Shown here: piece after piece, positions 29,869 through 40,069 of the stretch
How the letters are laid out: each line of letters opens with the position of its first letter
Numbering within the stretch: the stretch's first letter is position 1
Assembly (NCBI GenBank): GCA_037833965.1
Contig: AP031355.1
Location: 20,361,501-20,425,500 of the forward strand
DNA length: 64,000 nt
Source: Marchantia polymorpha subsp. ruderalis
Lineage: Eukaryota; Streptophyta; Marchantiopsida; Marchantiales; Marchantiaceae
Reading direction: 5' to 3'
The notes under the pieces: generated by a model
Told to the model about the DNA's origin: nothing
Seen by the model: only the letters and a program-made list of their open reading frames with translations
Database searches by the model: none
Position numbers and translations under genes: made by a program

Positions 29869-32844
29869 ATGACCTTCGACCGGGCAGCGGAAAGCGTCCC
29901 ATTCTTGAATTCGCGATTCCATTCTCTTGTGCGAGCTGCGCGCGTCCATCTGCTGGCTGCTAAGCATTCTCGACATCGCCGCACAGAGGATTTCCTGGTG
30001 ATTGAGGGAGAAGTGAGTGCGCGTGATTTGGAATTGAGGGCGATTAGAGTTTGCCGAGAAAGAAAGGAGCTCGAGCGGTGCGGAAGTAGAATGAGCGGGC
30101 GAGCGAACTCCAGGAACGCAATGACGAGACCGGGCCGATTGCGGATGTTGCCGCTTCGTCTACCACAGAACGGGCTGCGCGCTTTCGAGGAGCGCTTGAT
30201 AGCAAGAAAGCTCGATTTCTTGCTATGGGGATGGAACTACATCTGTGCGGATATGGTGCGCGAGTGGCTAGAGCCACAGGGACCACCCTCGCGCGGATTG
30301 CGTCCGCATGTTGATCGGTGGACAGTCCAAGATTGGGCGCAGGCATTGGGAAGATGTGCCGGCATGCCAGGGCATCTCCTCTTCGACAGTGAGAGCATCA
30401 AGGTGACCAAGCAGGAAGAGGCGCAATTTGTGGAGCTGTTCAAGACCGGGAGGTCTACCAAGAATGGGTACAGGACCCGCGATTACAAGGATCGATTCCG
30501 CCGGACTTTGTCCGCGGCGCTGATGCAATTACTGCAGCCACACCGCGCCTGCTACGTCACATTGTGGCAGGTCTCTTTTGTGGAGTGCGTCATCGAGGGA
30601 ACTCCAATTCACTGGGCGAGCATCCTGCACAGGGTGATGCGACAACACGCTTTTGAGGAGAAGGGGGGAACTCTAAACCATCTCTCTCCTTTCCTCATCA
30701 ATTTTTATCGACAGCGGAATTGTTTGACAGCGGCGGAGCTTGAGCGTTTTCCGCCGTTGTCCGTCGACCATCCCGGGAAGTATGTGCGGGAGAATGAGGT
30801 CAACACTGATGCAGAGGAGTCACCGACTTCTACTCCGTCAAGGCGGAGGGACGAAGGGAGGAACACTCCTGCAGCACGAGTGCCGCGGAAGCGGCGATGG
30901 AGAGAGGAGTCCGAAGAGGAGCAGCATCAAGAACCCTATGCTCCCATTCGACCGCGGCCGTTGTACGAGTCATACAGCCGGCCGAAGCAGAAGGCACGCA
31001 GACTGGTGTTACCAGCCAACAGTGCGGACACGGCGACGATTGCGACGGAGAAAGGAAGTGCGTCGATAGAGAAGAATGAGGAAGCGCGGACGTCCGCAGG
31101 AGCAACGGACCACGCTGCAGCCTCGACGGGCGAGAGTCCGCCTACGGGCCAAGGGCCTCCGGAGTTACCACGTGCGTTGCGGACAGGTGTTCCGTTTGCG
31201 CACAGGCGAGCCTCCGCGGACGGACGAGCCTCCGCGGACAGACGAGACTCCGCGGACGGACGATCACAAGCGGACGTAGATCTACGCCTACGCGTGGGAA
31301 GAAGCAGTCCGCCTGTGCACAGGTCACCTCCACACGTGCCGCCTGTGCACAGGCAGGAATCACCCCCGTTCCAACGTAGAAAGGGGAAGGAGCCGGCGGA
31401 AGAGCCGCCTACGAGACACCGGCCTTCGGGGCCAGACCCTCCGGCGCACAACGCGCCGCGATTTGCGCCTTCGGCGCCAGGGCCTTCGAGCCGAGGAGAT
31501 ACGAGCAGGGAGTGTGCGGAGGCCGCACCATCGGCGGGTAATCCGCCGGTAGATGCGCCTTCGGCGGTAGGGCCTCAGGGCCAAGGGACATCAGGCGAGC
31601 GGCCCCCGGCCATGTCGCCTTTGGCGATGGACGTCCGCGGTGCTACGCCTGCGGCGGACAAGGCGCCGGCATTTGCGCCTGCGCACAGGCCAAGCACAGC
31701 CCCCGGGGGCCGATCAAGGGAGCAGCAACTGGCGGAGGAGCGGAGTGACTGTCCGCGGGATGAATTTTCGGTGCGCGATGCGCAATCAAACCCCGCGCAG
31801 CCACCCTCCGCTCGATCGCCTTCGGCGGCGGACGTCGGCGGTAGAGAGGATACGGTAGACGATCAACAAGCGGGCGGCGGGGATGCAGCACGGGCACATT
31901 CGCCTACCGCCTTAGACATTTTGGCGAAGAGCAGCGAGGCTGCAGCCGTGCCTTCGCAGGCAGCACACGTCGACGACGTGCAGCCCCACTCGGGTCAGTC
32001 GCCGACGCAATCAATGGCGACTGAAATTCTCCACTCGGATGATGACGACGGAGGCTCCACCGAAGAAATGTCAGGAGCAGGGGACACCGAGGAGGAGGAG
32101 GAGGAAATTGTTGGAGCGCCGGCGGCGGCGCTCTCTGAGCAGGTGATTCCGTTGCTGAGGTACTTGGATCGCAAAGTCGATAAATACGCCGACCCACTTC
32201 AGCCGGGATCTTACATCGAGTTAGTGCGCAGGCGGACTCGCACTAAAGTCCACACCAGCAAGCTACTAGCTAGAGTGGACCAGGAGTTGAGGGAATTGAA
32301 GGAGAAGCATGAATGCTTGTGGGGTCAGTATAAACTCAATCAGAAATTCTACAAGTACTCCGAGAAGGTGAGGGATGGGAAACTGGAAGAGCTCACCAAG
32401 GAGCAGGTGAAGGTCACAGAAGCACTAATTTCTGAGCAGGCCCAGAATCGGATTTTGTCAGAGGAGCTCGTGCGACAGACGCGGTTGTTAGAACAGTGTC
32501 AGCTCGCACGACAGGCGGATGAGGAGGTAATCCGCAGGCTACAGTCAGAGTGTGGCGAATTGAGAGCGCAACGTGCTGAGGCCGAATCGCAATTAGTGGT
32601 AATTGAAGAGGATCGCAGGAGTCGGCGGAAGGTAGCAAAGAAGCTCGATGCTTTTCTGTCGAAGGCGCGGGATACCATGTCCGCCCTCGAAGTGGAGGTG
32701 TCCGCGGCGTTGCAGCGATTGGGACTGCGCAGTCGAGCAGAAGACTGGCAGGGTAGGGAGTTAGTGCGCGGCAGTCCGTCGCGCAGGAGACGTAGCACAG
32801 GTTCCGCGGAGTGTAGTGTAGCGTGGTTCCATGCAGGCGTGTAG
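29869..32844 (+). CDS. D-family element protein, 991 residues, coiled-coil C-terminus, unknown function
   Basis: Residues 1-320 form a conserved domain also present in copies A and B, with LLWGWNYICADMVREWLEP (about 117-135), GLRPHVDRWTVQDWAQALG, HWASILHRVMRQHAF (about 248) and PPLSVDHPGKYVREN (about 294). The layout recalls plant 'putative transposon protein' or gag-like domains, but I cannot assign it. Residues 330-710 are Pro/Ala/Arg-rich and encoded partly by the palindromic modules. An acidic patch (DDDDGGSTEEMSG, about 722) follows. Residues about 765-965 are a long coiled coil (LLARVDQELRELKEKHECLW onward). No DDE, RT or protease motif is seen. The start at 29869 matches the starts of copies A and C. 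It is intact and probably the youngest copy. Confidence 0.75.
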   Translation: MTFDRAAESVPFLNSRFHSLVRAARVHLLAAKHSRHRRTEDFLVIEGEVSARDLELRAIRVCRERKELERCGSRMSGRANSRNAMTRPGRLRMLPLRLPQNGLRAFEERLIARKLDFLLWGWNYICADMVREWLEPQGPPSRGLRPHVDRWTVQDWAQALGRCAGMPGHLLFDSESIKVTKQEEAQFVELFKTGRSTKNGYRTRDYKDRFRRTLSAALMQLLQPHRACYVTLWQVSFVECVIEGTPIHWASILHRVMRQHAFEEKGGTLNHLSPFLINFYRQRNCLTAAELERFPPLSVDHPGKYVRENEVNTDAEESPTSTPSRRRDEGRNTPAARVPRKRRWREESEEEQHQEPYAPIRPRPLYESYSRPKQKARRLVLPANSADTATIATEKGSASIEKNEEARTSAGATDHAAASTGESPPTGQGPPELPRALRTGVPFAHRRASADGRASADRRDSADGRSQADVDLRLRVGRSSPPVHRSPPHVPPVHRQESPPFQRRKGKEPAEEPPTRHRPSGPDPPAHNAPRFAPSAPGPSSRGDTSRECAEAAPSAGNPPVDAPSAVGPQGQGTSGERPPAMSPLAMDVRGATPAADKAPAFAPAHRPSTAPGGRSREQQLAEERSDCPRDEFSVRDAQSNPAQPPSARSPSAADVGGREDTVDDQQAGGGDAARAHSPTALDILAKSSEAAAVPSQAAHVDDVQPHSGQSPTQSMATEILHSDDDDGGSTEEMSGAGDTEEEEEEIVGAPAAALSEQVIPLLRYLDRKVDKYADPLQPGSYIELVRRRTRTKVHTSKLLARVDQELRELKEKHECLWGQYKLNQKFYKYSEKVRDGKLEELTKEQVKVTEALISEQAQNRILSEELVRQTRLLEQCQLARQADEEVIRRLQSECGELRAQRAEAESQLVVIEEDRRSRRKVAKKLDAFLSKARDTMSALEVEVSAALQRLGLRSRAEDWQGRELVRGSPSRRRRSTGSAECSVAWFHAGV

Positions 32845-33872
32845 CGTAGTGTAGCGTAGTGCAGTGTAGTGCTAGTTAGGATTTAGAAGGTATAAAATAG
32901 TTCCATGCGTTTTGCCTGGGGTTCTTTCCCAAACTCAGAAGTACAGATCAGGAACCCATTTCCTTTGCGTGTTTGTGTCCTTGAGTTCTGTCACCACGCA
33001 CGAGGAGTTACAACTTAGCGTTCCGCATTTTGTAGCTGAAGGCCTGCGGCCGAATGTTCAGAGCTAGTACATTGGTTAGAGACTTGAGTAGTTCGGATCT
33101 GCACCTGCGGGTGACGGTCGATGCTCAGAGCCAGTGACTAGTTAGATACTTGAACAGTTTCGCCCCTACCCCTTCGAGTGTTTCTTTCTGATTGTACTCC
33201 TTTGGGATTTTTCCCTTGAATGCCAAAGTGAAGTTTTGTTACTTCGTGTAAGCCTTGGTTGCAAATTCAGGTTACGCTGCAGCAGGTGCTTTGAGGGTAA
33301 CCCCTGTAGTATTTCTGGGAATGACAAGTGCCTGAGAATTCAAACTCTTCAATAGACTGTTGTTGTGTTACTGGAATGTTTCTCCGTGAGTCCTTAAGTG
33401 CGGACCTGTGTTCTCTGCGCGTTTTGTGAGTTGAGAGTGTTGTTCACCGCGTCTGAGTGACTTCGATCCGAAGTAGGCAGTCCAAACCGGGTTTCCTACG
33501 CTAGCAGCAAGCTAGCGGAAGTGTTGTAAAAGCCGGAGTTGGGAGTCACTACCCGCAGCTTCGCTGAGTGTACTCTCGAGAGACTTTCCCCCCCTGAAAT
33601 CTTGAGTAGAGGTCCTAACGGATCTCTGGGTTGTGTTTCTGTAGTTTCAGGTGTGTGTGTGTGTGTGTGTGTGTTACGCTGCACTGTGCGACCTCCGAGT
33701 GCGCTCCGAGTGGACACTTGCAGTATTTCTGGGAGTGACAGTTGCCTGAGAAATCAAACTCCTCAATAGTCTGTTAAAACGTGACACTTTGTACCCTGTG
33801 TGTTCCTCTGTCCCTGTGGGTTTGACCTTTCTACCACTATATTGCAGTTTTAGCCTTTAGTGGGTTATTACA
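32845..33872 (+). other. 3' region of element D
   Basis: No ORF of note is present. It holds a short tandem run of GTGTAGCGTA units (about 32815-32870). A segment of about 60 bp, GTATTTCTGGGAATGAC with TGCCTGAGAA following, appears near 33310 and again near 33725. A (GT)12 tract lies at 33651-33674. The last bases form the right terminus. Neither the start of the element nor a second copy of it recurs here, which argues against terminal direct repeats. Confidence 0.6.
33651..33674 (+). repeat. (GT)12 microsatellite
   Basis: Twelve uninterrupted GT units. Confidence 0.95.
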
Positions 33873-34236
33873 CTGACCCTCAATTATTGCTATTAGGAAG
33901 TTGGGATGATAAGAACCGCCGCTGCCACATTATGAAAGAGAAACCCAACAAAAGTCCACGAAACTGCAATGCTTTGCACTTCCCGATGAACTGCTTTTTA
34001 ACAATTTCGTCTCCACTAAGCATATGTAATAAATAAATACAGATAGGATAAGCTTACCCGTCAAGGCGCCACATACAACAAAAAAAAGGAGTACGAGCGG
34101 TGCATATTGATAGCATAATGTTTATGCAAAAATATATATGTTGGTACGGTATGCACTATCTTTTTAACATGCCCGAGCCAGAATTCATAATTCAGAGGAG
34201 AAAGTGATCACTCTGCATAGATAAAAAAATTCGATA

Positions 34237-34269
34237 ATATTATATATGTATATATATATATATATATAT
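34237..34269. repeat. (TA)n microsatellite at a duplication junction
   Basis: This is a nearly pure TA tract. Left of it the sequence matches 53.2-53.6 kb, which has a TA tract at its own edge (53221-53240). Right of it the sequence matches 7.8 kb and 50.5 kb. The tract thus marks the junction between two duplicated blocks. Confidence 0.7.
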
Positions 34270-34657
34270 CCAGAACTTTGATTTCGAATCTCATGGGCGT
34301 ATGGGTTGGATTTAGAACTGCTTCAAAGTCCACGGGCAAAGGGTTGATAAAGATTAGCGTTAACCAGCCCAGAAATGCTCTTGAATCAGAGTTTCAATTT
34401 GCATCCTGGTGTTTTTGAAGGCTCAACTCACTGTGGAAAACGACTACCTGGATGACTTTATCTCATATCTTTCATCAGATATCCAGTAGAGCTTCCAAGG
34501 GTCTGGTAAGAGGATATTCCCCCGTTGCGTGGGGCTTGTTATGGCCCCTTGGATTGGATTCTTATCTGCTATCTTCTTATCGGCACCACCCCAACAAGGA
34601 ATATGCTTTGCACAGTTTCTGGGTAGCAAAGGTACAGCTCCCATTTCACGATTGTCT

Positions 34658-35152
34658 TTAAGCGGGATACACTGATGACAGTAATCTTGCAGACTCATAG
34701 GCTCCCGTGCCACCAGTGATGCCCAGATCTTCAGCAGGAGGAATATTGGTACCCGTGGAAAGGTTGAAAATACCTGAATATGATATGGTCCCATTCCGTC
34801 CGTTCATCGTCAGGTCCAAGACTCCAGTTGATTGAATCCAGGCTTGATCATCCTGCGTATCTCCCGTGACGCATATGACCCTCTGCGTGCCGACAATTTG
34901 TAATTGTTTCGAAGCAGTCAGTCTGATAGGCTGGTTGCCCACAGTGACTATAGGGATCCCGACTGGATGTGGTGGTAGGATACCTGGTGGATATATTGTC
35001 ACTGCAGTTGCGTTAGCTGCGGGAGGATTGGTCTGGAATGTGTAGATTGTCACATCTGGAGCACGCAGAGCAGCATCTGCAGTAAGCAAACTAGAGGTGC
35101 ATAGAATCAGGAATAAGGTGTTGAGAATGGCAGAGCTACTGTATGGAGCCAT
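34658..35152 (-). CDS. DIR-A copy 2: secreted dirigent-like protein (only open copy)
   Basis: The protein has 164 residues from MAPYSSS. Residues 1-27 are a signal peptide (SSAILNTLFLILCTSSLLTADA), so the product should be secreted. Dirigent features lie toward the C-terminus: GTISYSGIFNLSTG and DLGITGGTGAYESAR (family VVGGTGxFRxARG). The protein stops shortly after this motif at SSVYPA, where typical dirigent proteins continue for about 35-40 residues with the last barrel strands. It may thus be shortened. The frame extends 11 codons upstream, but ATGGCTCC gives the best signal peptide. It shares the minus strand with DIR-B copy 3, which lies 1 kb away. Confidence 0.75.
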   Translation of the reverse strand: MAPYSSSAILNTLFLILCTSSLLTADAALRAPDVTIYTFQTNPPAANATAVTIYPPGILPPHPVGIPIVTVGNQPIRLTASKQLQIVGTQRVICVTGDTQDDQAWIQSTGVLDLTMNGRNGTISYSGIFNLSTGTNIPPAEDLGITGGTGAYESARLLSSVYPA

Positions 35153-36110
35153 ATTCCGTTGAGTAGGCACCAGGAGATAAAACACGTGTCAATGTATGAC
35201 GAGAACGACTACAAATGTTGATTACAGGAGAAGAATCTCTACGCAGAGGCAGCAGTGTGAGTTGGAACGGAGCTTTCAGTAGTCTTTATATGAATTGTGG
35301 GGTGCCGAAGGACGCGGATTAAGGCAATATATCTCCATCTCAAGAAATGGATGTTGATTGACTTTATAATCAATAAGTCAATAATCTCGCAACCCCATGT
35401 TCGAACCTGGTTACGCTTTCTGCTAGCTCGCATATAAAGTGCAATAATTTAACAATTTTCAACTTCAAACATAAAAGTTGATTAAAATGATTTTAATATG
35501 CTCGTTGATGCAATGAAATAAAAAAATAATTCATTTTATTTTTCAATGTCTTGATAATTAACAGATTATAAAATATTTGAACCTGTGATATTAAGAAACT
35601 ATGATAAAAATATTTTGATTAAGTAATGTACAAAAATAGGTTTTAGGTTATCATATCTTACAATCACTAGGAGACTTGATACACAATTTTTAATATGAAA
35701 TTGTGTCACAAGGACCAGATGTCACGATAACGGTGTACGTCATTCAAAAATTTATCGAAGATTATGGAAAGACATACATTGTCAAATCTAGCCAAAAAGT
35801 GAATCCACCATAAACCTCTGTTCCTCGCGTTGTTGCATCGAGCCAAAAATATGGAGAAGCAAATGACATCAAATGAGCCTAATAGGATATGCAAGCCTTG
35901 TATGAGTTTTAAACTAACTTCCGGAAGTACATATGCTTGCCCGACTAAACAGAATCTAATCCTACTGAGAAAGATTATATTCCGACTGATAAAGCTCACA
36001 AACTTCGTCCGGGAAAACAACTCCATGCTTGTTGTATCTGCATCACAGCAGCGAAACGGCAGACAAGTCCGGATCATTTCTAGCAGCCATGAGACCTTCA
36101 GGCACTCGCC

Positions 36111-36695
36111 CTACTCTCTTTGATCATCACCGTGAAAGCCGTTTGGTTTGGCATCAGCTTCGAGCAGCTCGTTGAGGTTGATCTCAACTTCGTGATCGCG
36201 GCCGACGAAGTCAGGAACATAGATGTGGCAAGTGACATGGAACACGGTTTGCGGATCTTTCTGCACTTTCTCGTACTTGACAAAACCCGTGGCGCCTCTG
36301 AATTGGCCCTGTCCACCCACGATGCCCAGCTCCTGTTTGTCAAGATCAGCTTGACCGTCTGGAGTCATGAACCACGAGCCTCGCAGGCTGATCGAGCTGC
36401 CTCCCCACGGTCGGACCAAGCCTTCGGAGAAGGTAATTGTCACCACATCCTCGATCACGTCCTCTGTATGGTAGAAGTACAACCCACCAACGTGCCCGTA
36501 AACTTTTGTTTTGTCCCTTGAGGAGTAGAGGAGATTGTTCTTGACGTAGCCTATTCCTTTGTTCGGAACCGGATCAGCTGCCAAGGGCTTGAACACTTCT
36601 GTGTCGCCGGCCGGTATGAACTCATAGTAGCTCATGACATACTTGCAGTACGATGCATTCACTTTTGAATTACTCCTCAACGACATGTGATCCAT
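36111..36695 (-). CDS. DIR-B copy 3: dirigent-like protein lacking most of the His-rich tail
   Basis: The core is the same as in copies 1 and 2 (194 residues). An in-frame loss of 48 bases reduces the tail to NGFHGDDQRE and removes the alternating His-Gly run. All barrel motifs are unchanged. If the tail binds metal, this copy should not. The frame is open 14 codons upstream, across the predicted splice site, so the ATG at 36695 was chosen. Confidence 0.85.
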   Translation of the reverse strand: MDHMSLRSNSKVNASYCKYVMSYYEFIPAGDTEVFKPLAADPVPNKGIGYVKNNLLYSSRDKTKVYGHVGGLYFYHTEDVIEDVVTITFSEGLVRPWGGSSISLRGSWFMTPDGQADLDKQELGIVGGQGQFRGATGFVKYEKVQKDPQTVFHVTCHIYVPDFVGRDHEVEINLNELLEADAKPNGFHGDDQRE

Positions 36696-36727
36696 CGCTC
36701 TAGAGCGCTGATCTTGAACCAGATTAT

Positions 36728-36856
36728 CTGCGAGCACGTCGCACGTAGAATCTGTCAGAAATCTGTGTTAATGACCAAACCTCCTCTTTTAAGCGCACTC
36801 TGCAACGAACGGACATCAGCAGCAGTTAACAATGGAGTTCCACATGTTGATCTTAC
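36728..36856 (-). other. Predicted 5' UTR intron of DIR-B copy 3
   Basis: On the minus strand the donor is AAGAG/GTAAGATC and the acceptor is GCTCGCAG/ATAATC, giving 129 bases. The TATA box lies upstream at about 36937-36945. Confidence 0.6.
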
Positions 36857-37900
36857 CTCTTGAACCTCGAAGCTCCTTCCCAGTATCTTAGATATTCGTG
36901 CTGGCCTTGGTAGTGATGCATGAGTTCGCGTTCGCGTTTATATAGGGAGAGGACCTTCGGACGAACAAGTCCCTCCCTGCTAGGAAAGAGCTCAGGTTAG
37001 TTCCCAGGAATAGCTTTGCAGTTATTTCGAGAAAAAGAAAGCATGTGATGAGTGAGGACATAAACGAGGGCGGCCATGGGCATGCCTGAGCTGAACTGAA
37101 CGTTGACAGGGCTTTAAAGCATGCAATATTATGGGGTACGTACGAGTTTTCAACAAAAGCGTAACAAATAACGCTGACACCTGGGAGCTCTGTTTTCTAC
37201 AAGTTTTGGATCAGATCAATTAGACAGTCTAGACTCGTGTTGCAGAAAATTATTCTCGTGTCTAGAAAGTTTGATAGCCTCCTTGGCAAAGTAGGTGATA
37301 ATCCTTGTGCATCTTCCAATACATATTAAAATAAATTAGAGTATTCATATAAGTAATTACATATATTCTTGATGAGTTTTATATAATTGGAAAAATCGAA
37401 TAATTATTTATACATGATATTGTTGATATATATGATGATGCATAGATTAGGGTAATCGTCAATCTAACTGACTCAGCACTTGCGGATTTCTTTCATAAGA
37501 AAAACTTCATGGAGTATTATATGATACACTGGTCATATAGAATACTCTTGTGACACAACAATTGATAATATAATTTCATTCTAAATGGGAGGATATAAAT
37601 GTTGTAGAAATGATATCAGCTTTTTTACATCAAACTGAAACGAGTAACCAAATTAACAGGAGACCAGGTTGCGAACTTGAACATGTAGAAGATCAAAATT
37701 ATAGCTTGCCTTTTGTCATTCGTCAAAGACGAACGTCGTTGCATTCACTGGGACATTTAAGCTTGCACTTTAAAGTATGCCTTCTTTTACTAGACAGCCA
37801 TACAGAGATAGATAGATATCGCCATCCATCCAGCTTCATACAAGAGAACATATCCAAAATTTGATCCACATTCTCTTTTGTAAGTTGCATGTCATGATGC
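36857..37900. repeat. Upstream block of DIR-B copy 3, inverted relative to 23.7-24.45 kb
   Basis: It carries the TATA box (about 36940) and the common DIR-B upstream sequence, then a segment shared with copy 2's upstream region (GTTTCATTTTGATG-type, about 37.6 kb). An 84-codon plus-strand frame at 37610 is unrecognised. Confidence 0.6.
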
Positions 37901-38011
37901 AGGTTTACATATATTTGAATTTTTTTTCAGAATTTACGGGACAACCATTCAAAGAGTAGATGTCGAGCCTAGATAAGTCAACTCTAGTCACTAGTTATGC
38001 ATCTGTGATAC

Positions 38012-38121
38012 CATGATAAAAAAATCATCACTTACAATAAAGTTGTTGCTGCTTTATTGACCAAACCATGATAAGAAAATCATCACTTACAATGAAGTTG
38101 TTGCTGCTTTATTGACCAAAA
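38012..38121 (+). repeat. 55-bp tandem duplication in copia gag
   Basis: Two copies of CATGATAARAAAATCATCAC plus 35 further bases begin at 38012 and 38067. They lie in the gag region. Confidence 0.85.
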
Positions 38122-40069
38122 AAACATGCAACAGCAGATGTTGGTGTTTGTGCATCCCTCGTTCGGTCAATCCCCCTCATTGTCTATTGCCTTGACAGTC
38201 TCTCGTGGTAGTACGTCTACTAGAGAAAAAGGAAATGGAAAGATCATGATCAAGTCTAGATGCAAATCTAAGTCTAGATATGATAGGAACATCAAGTGTT
38301 GAAAATGTGACAAATTTGGTCACATCCACAAAGATTGTCGTACTAAGGCAAACGGTAAATACTTGGCAAGCGTGGATGAAATTGAGAATTTCACCTATGC
38401 CCTTTTTTTTCCTATCCATGTTAGAAAAATGAATGTATTTTAGTTTGCTCTTACCACATTTGTCATGTTAGGAAGTTCTTTAGTTCTTACACTACGTCAA
38501 CCGATACAATTCTTATGGCAAATTATTAGCCTTGCAAAATTGTTTAAATAGAATTTGTGAAGATTAAATATTTGATGGGGTGATCAATACCTTGATCGAC
38601 TTTATGGCCTGATTGGTCCGCCGCTGAGACGAGACAATGTCTCGACATCCAAAATCTCTATGGTGGATTAGTACAATCGAGAGCTAGGCTCCTTAACCGC
38701 CAAGATGGACTGCCAAATCCAAAGCTATTACGATAGAACACATCCCTAGTATGTTTAAGAAGTTGATATCACTTGGTGAATTGGACTTAAAAGCGTTTAA
38801 GTGGAGCACCGATAGTGAAATTTTGAATGAGATGGATGGTTTTCACATTCTCATGAGGAGTTCAAGGCTAAAAAATTTGTATATCTTAGAGGGTACAACG
38901 ATCTTTAGAGAGGCACATGTTACTACATCTCCGAATTTGAAACACAACCAACTAGGTCATATGAGTGAAAAAGGTTTGGTCATTTTACACATATAGAGTT
39001 TATTGACAAGTATGAAGCAATGCAAGCTTGAATTTATGAGCATTTTGTATTTGGCAACATGCAAGAGCTGCATTTGGAGTTGGAGTGCTTAGCTCATAGA
39101 ATATTCTTGATTACATTCAGATGTGCGGATATCTTCTCCTTCTCCTTCACACTCCGGAAAGGTATACTATGTAATCTTTGTGAATGACTATTTGAGATTT
39201 GAGATATGCGTGGATTTACTACATGCAATAAAATTTTGAGGTCTTTAAAATTTTCAAGAACTGAAAGGTGCTAGTTGAGATTCAGACAAAAAAGAGTTTG
39301 AGATACTTGCACACAGCGAAAAGAACAACTCAACAATGTTTCAATTCTATTGCAAAAGATCAAATCACTCGCCACCTCACCACATCATATAATTCAGAGC
39401 AAAATGGTGTGTCTGACTCAATCGCACACTATTGCAACGCTTTCAAAGTATGTTGAGTTTTTTAATTCTTCATCAAGGCGGTAGTTGCGGAGTGCAGCTC
39501 AACGTCAAGCTCCAGCTAAGTATGAAACTTAGTTTAACTCTTCAGTTATTGATGATATTGAAGCTGATGTTGAGGATTCAGCTGATGACTTGATCACGGA
39601 AGATGAAGATCCATCTTGTTATTTTGAAGCTTATTCTTGTAGTGAGAAGCAAGAGTAGATTGCAGTGATGCAGAAGAAGATGAAATCACTCCTTGCCAAC
39701 AACACTTGGGAACTTGTTGAGTTGTCATGAGGTAAAAGAGTGGTAGATTGTAAATGGATTTAGACAAAAAAAGGATGGATCGATGAATACAGTTAAAAAA
39801 ATCTTCAAGACTAGATTGATGGCCAAGAAATTCACACAATGCAAAGGTGTGAATTACAATGAAATTTTTGCACATGTAGCAAGATACTCTGCAATATGTT
39901 TGTTATGTGCCCTTGTTATTCTACATGATCTTTGTTTGTAACCAGATGGATGTTGTCATAGTTTTTCTTTTTTGGATATTCAATGAAATGATATTTATGC
40001 ATCAACTCCAAGGTTTTCTCATAAAGCAAAGGAAGACATGGTATGCAGGTTGCTTAAATTGTTATATGG

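Larger units (their letters stand above)
28644..33872 (+). mobile_element. Complete D-family element with CTGAC target duplication
   Basis: The element begins TGTGGTACCCCACTTTTGG at 28644 and ends GGGTTATTACA at 33872. CTGAC flanks it at 28639-28643 and 33873-33877. The duplicated arm at 53.6 kb holds the uninterrupted sequence with a single copy (GTCAG on plus, 53616-53620), an empty site. The ends form an imperfect inverted repeat (TGTNNTANCCCACT, 13 of 20 positions). No long terminal repeat was found. Layout: hairpin module (about 28945-29010), palindrome zone (29040-29600), ORF 29869-32844, then a 1-kb 3' region. Confidence 0.88.

Noticed and set aside
28644-33872. D as a standard LTR retrotransposon
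   Set aside because: The left-end sequence does not recur near the right end, and no primer-binding site, protease, integrase or reverse transcriptase was found. The TG...CA ends and 5-bp duplication keep the idea open only for a highly reduced derivative.
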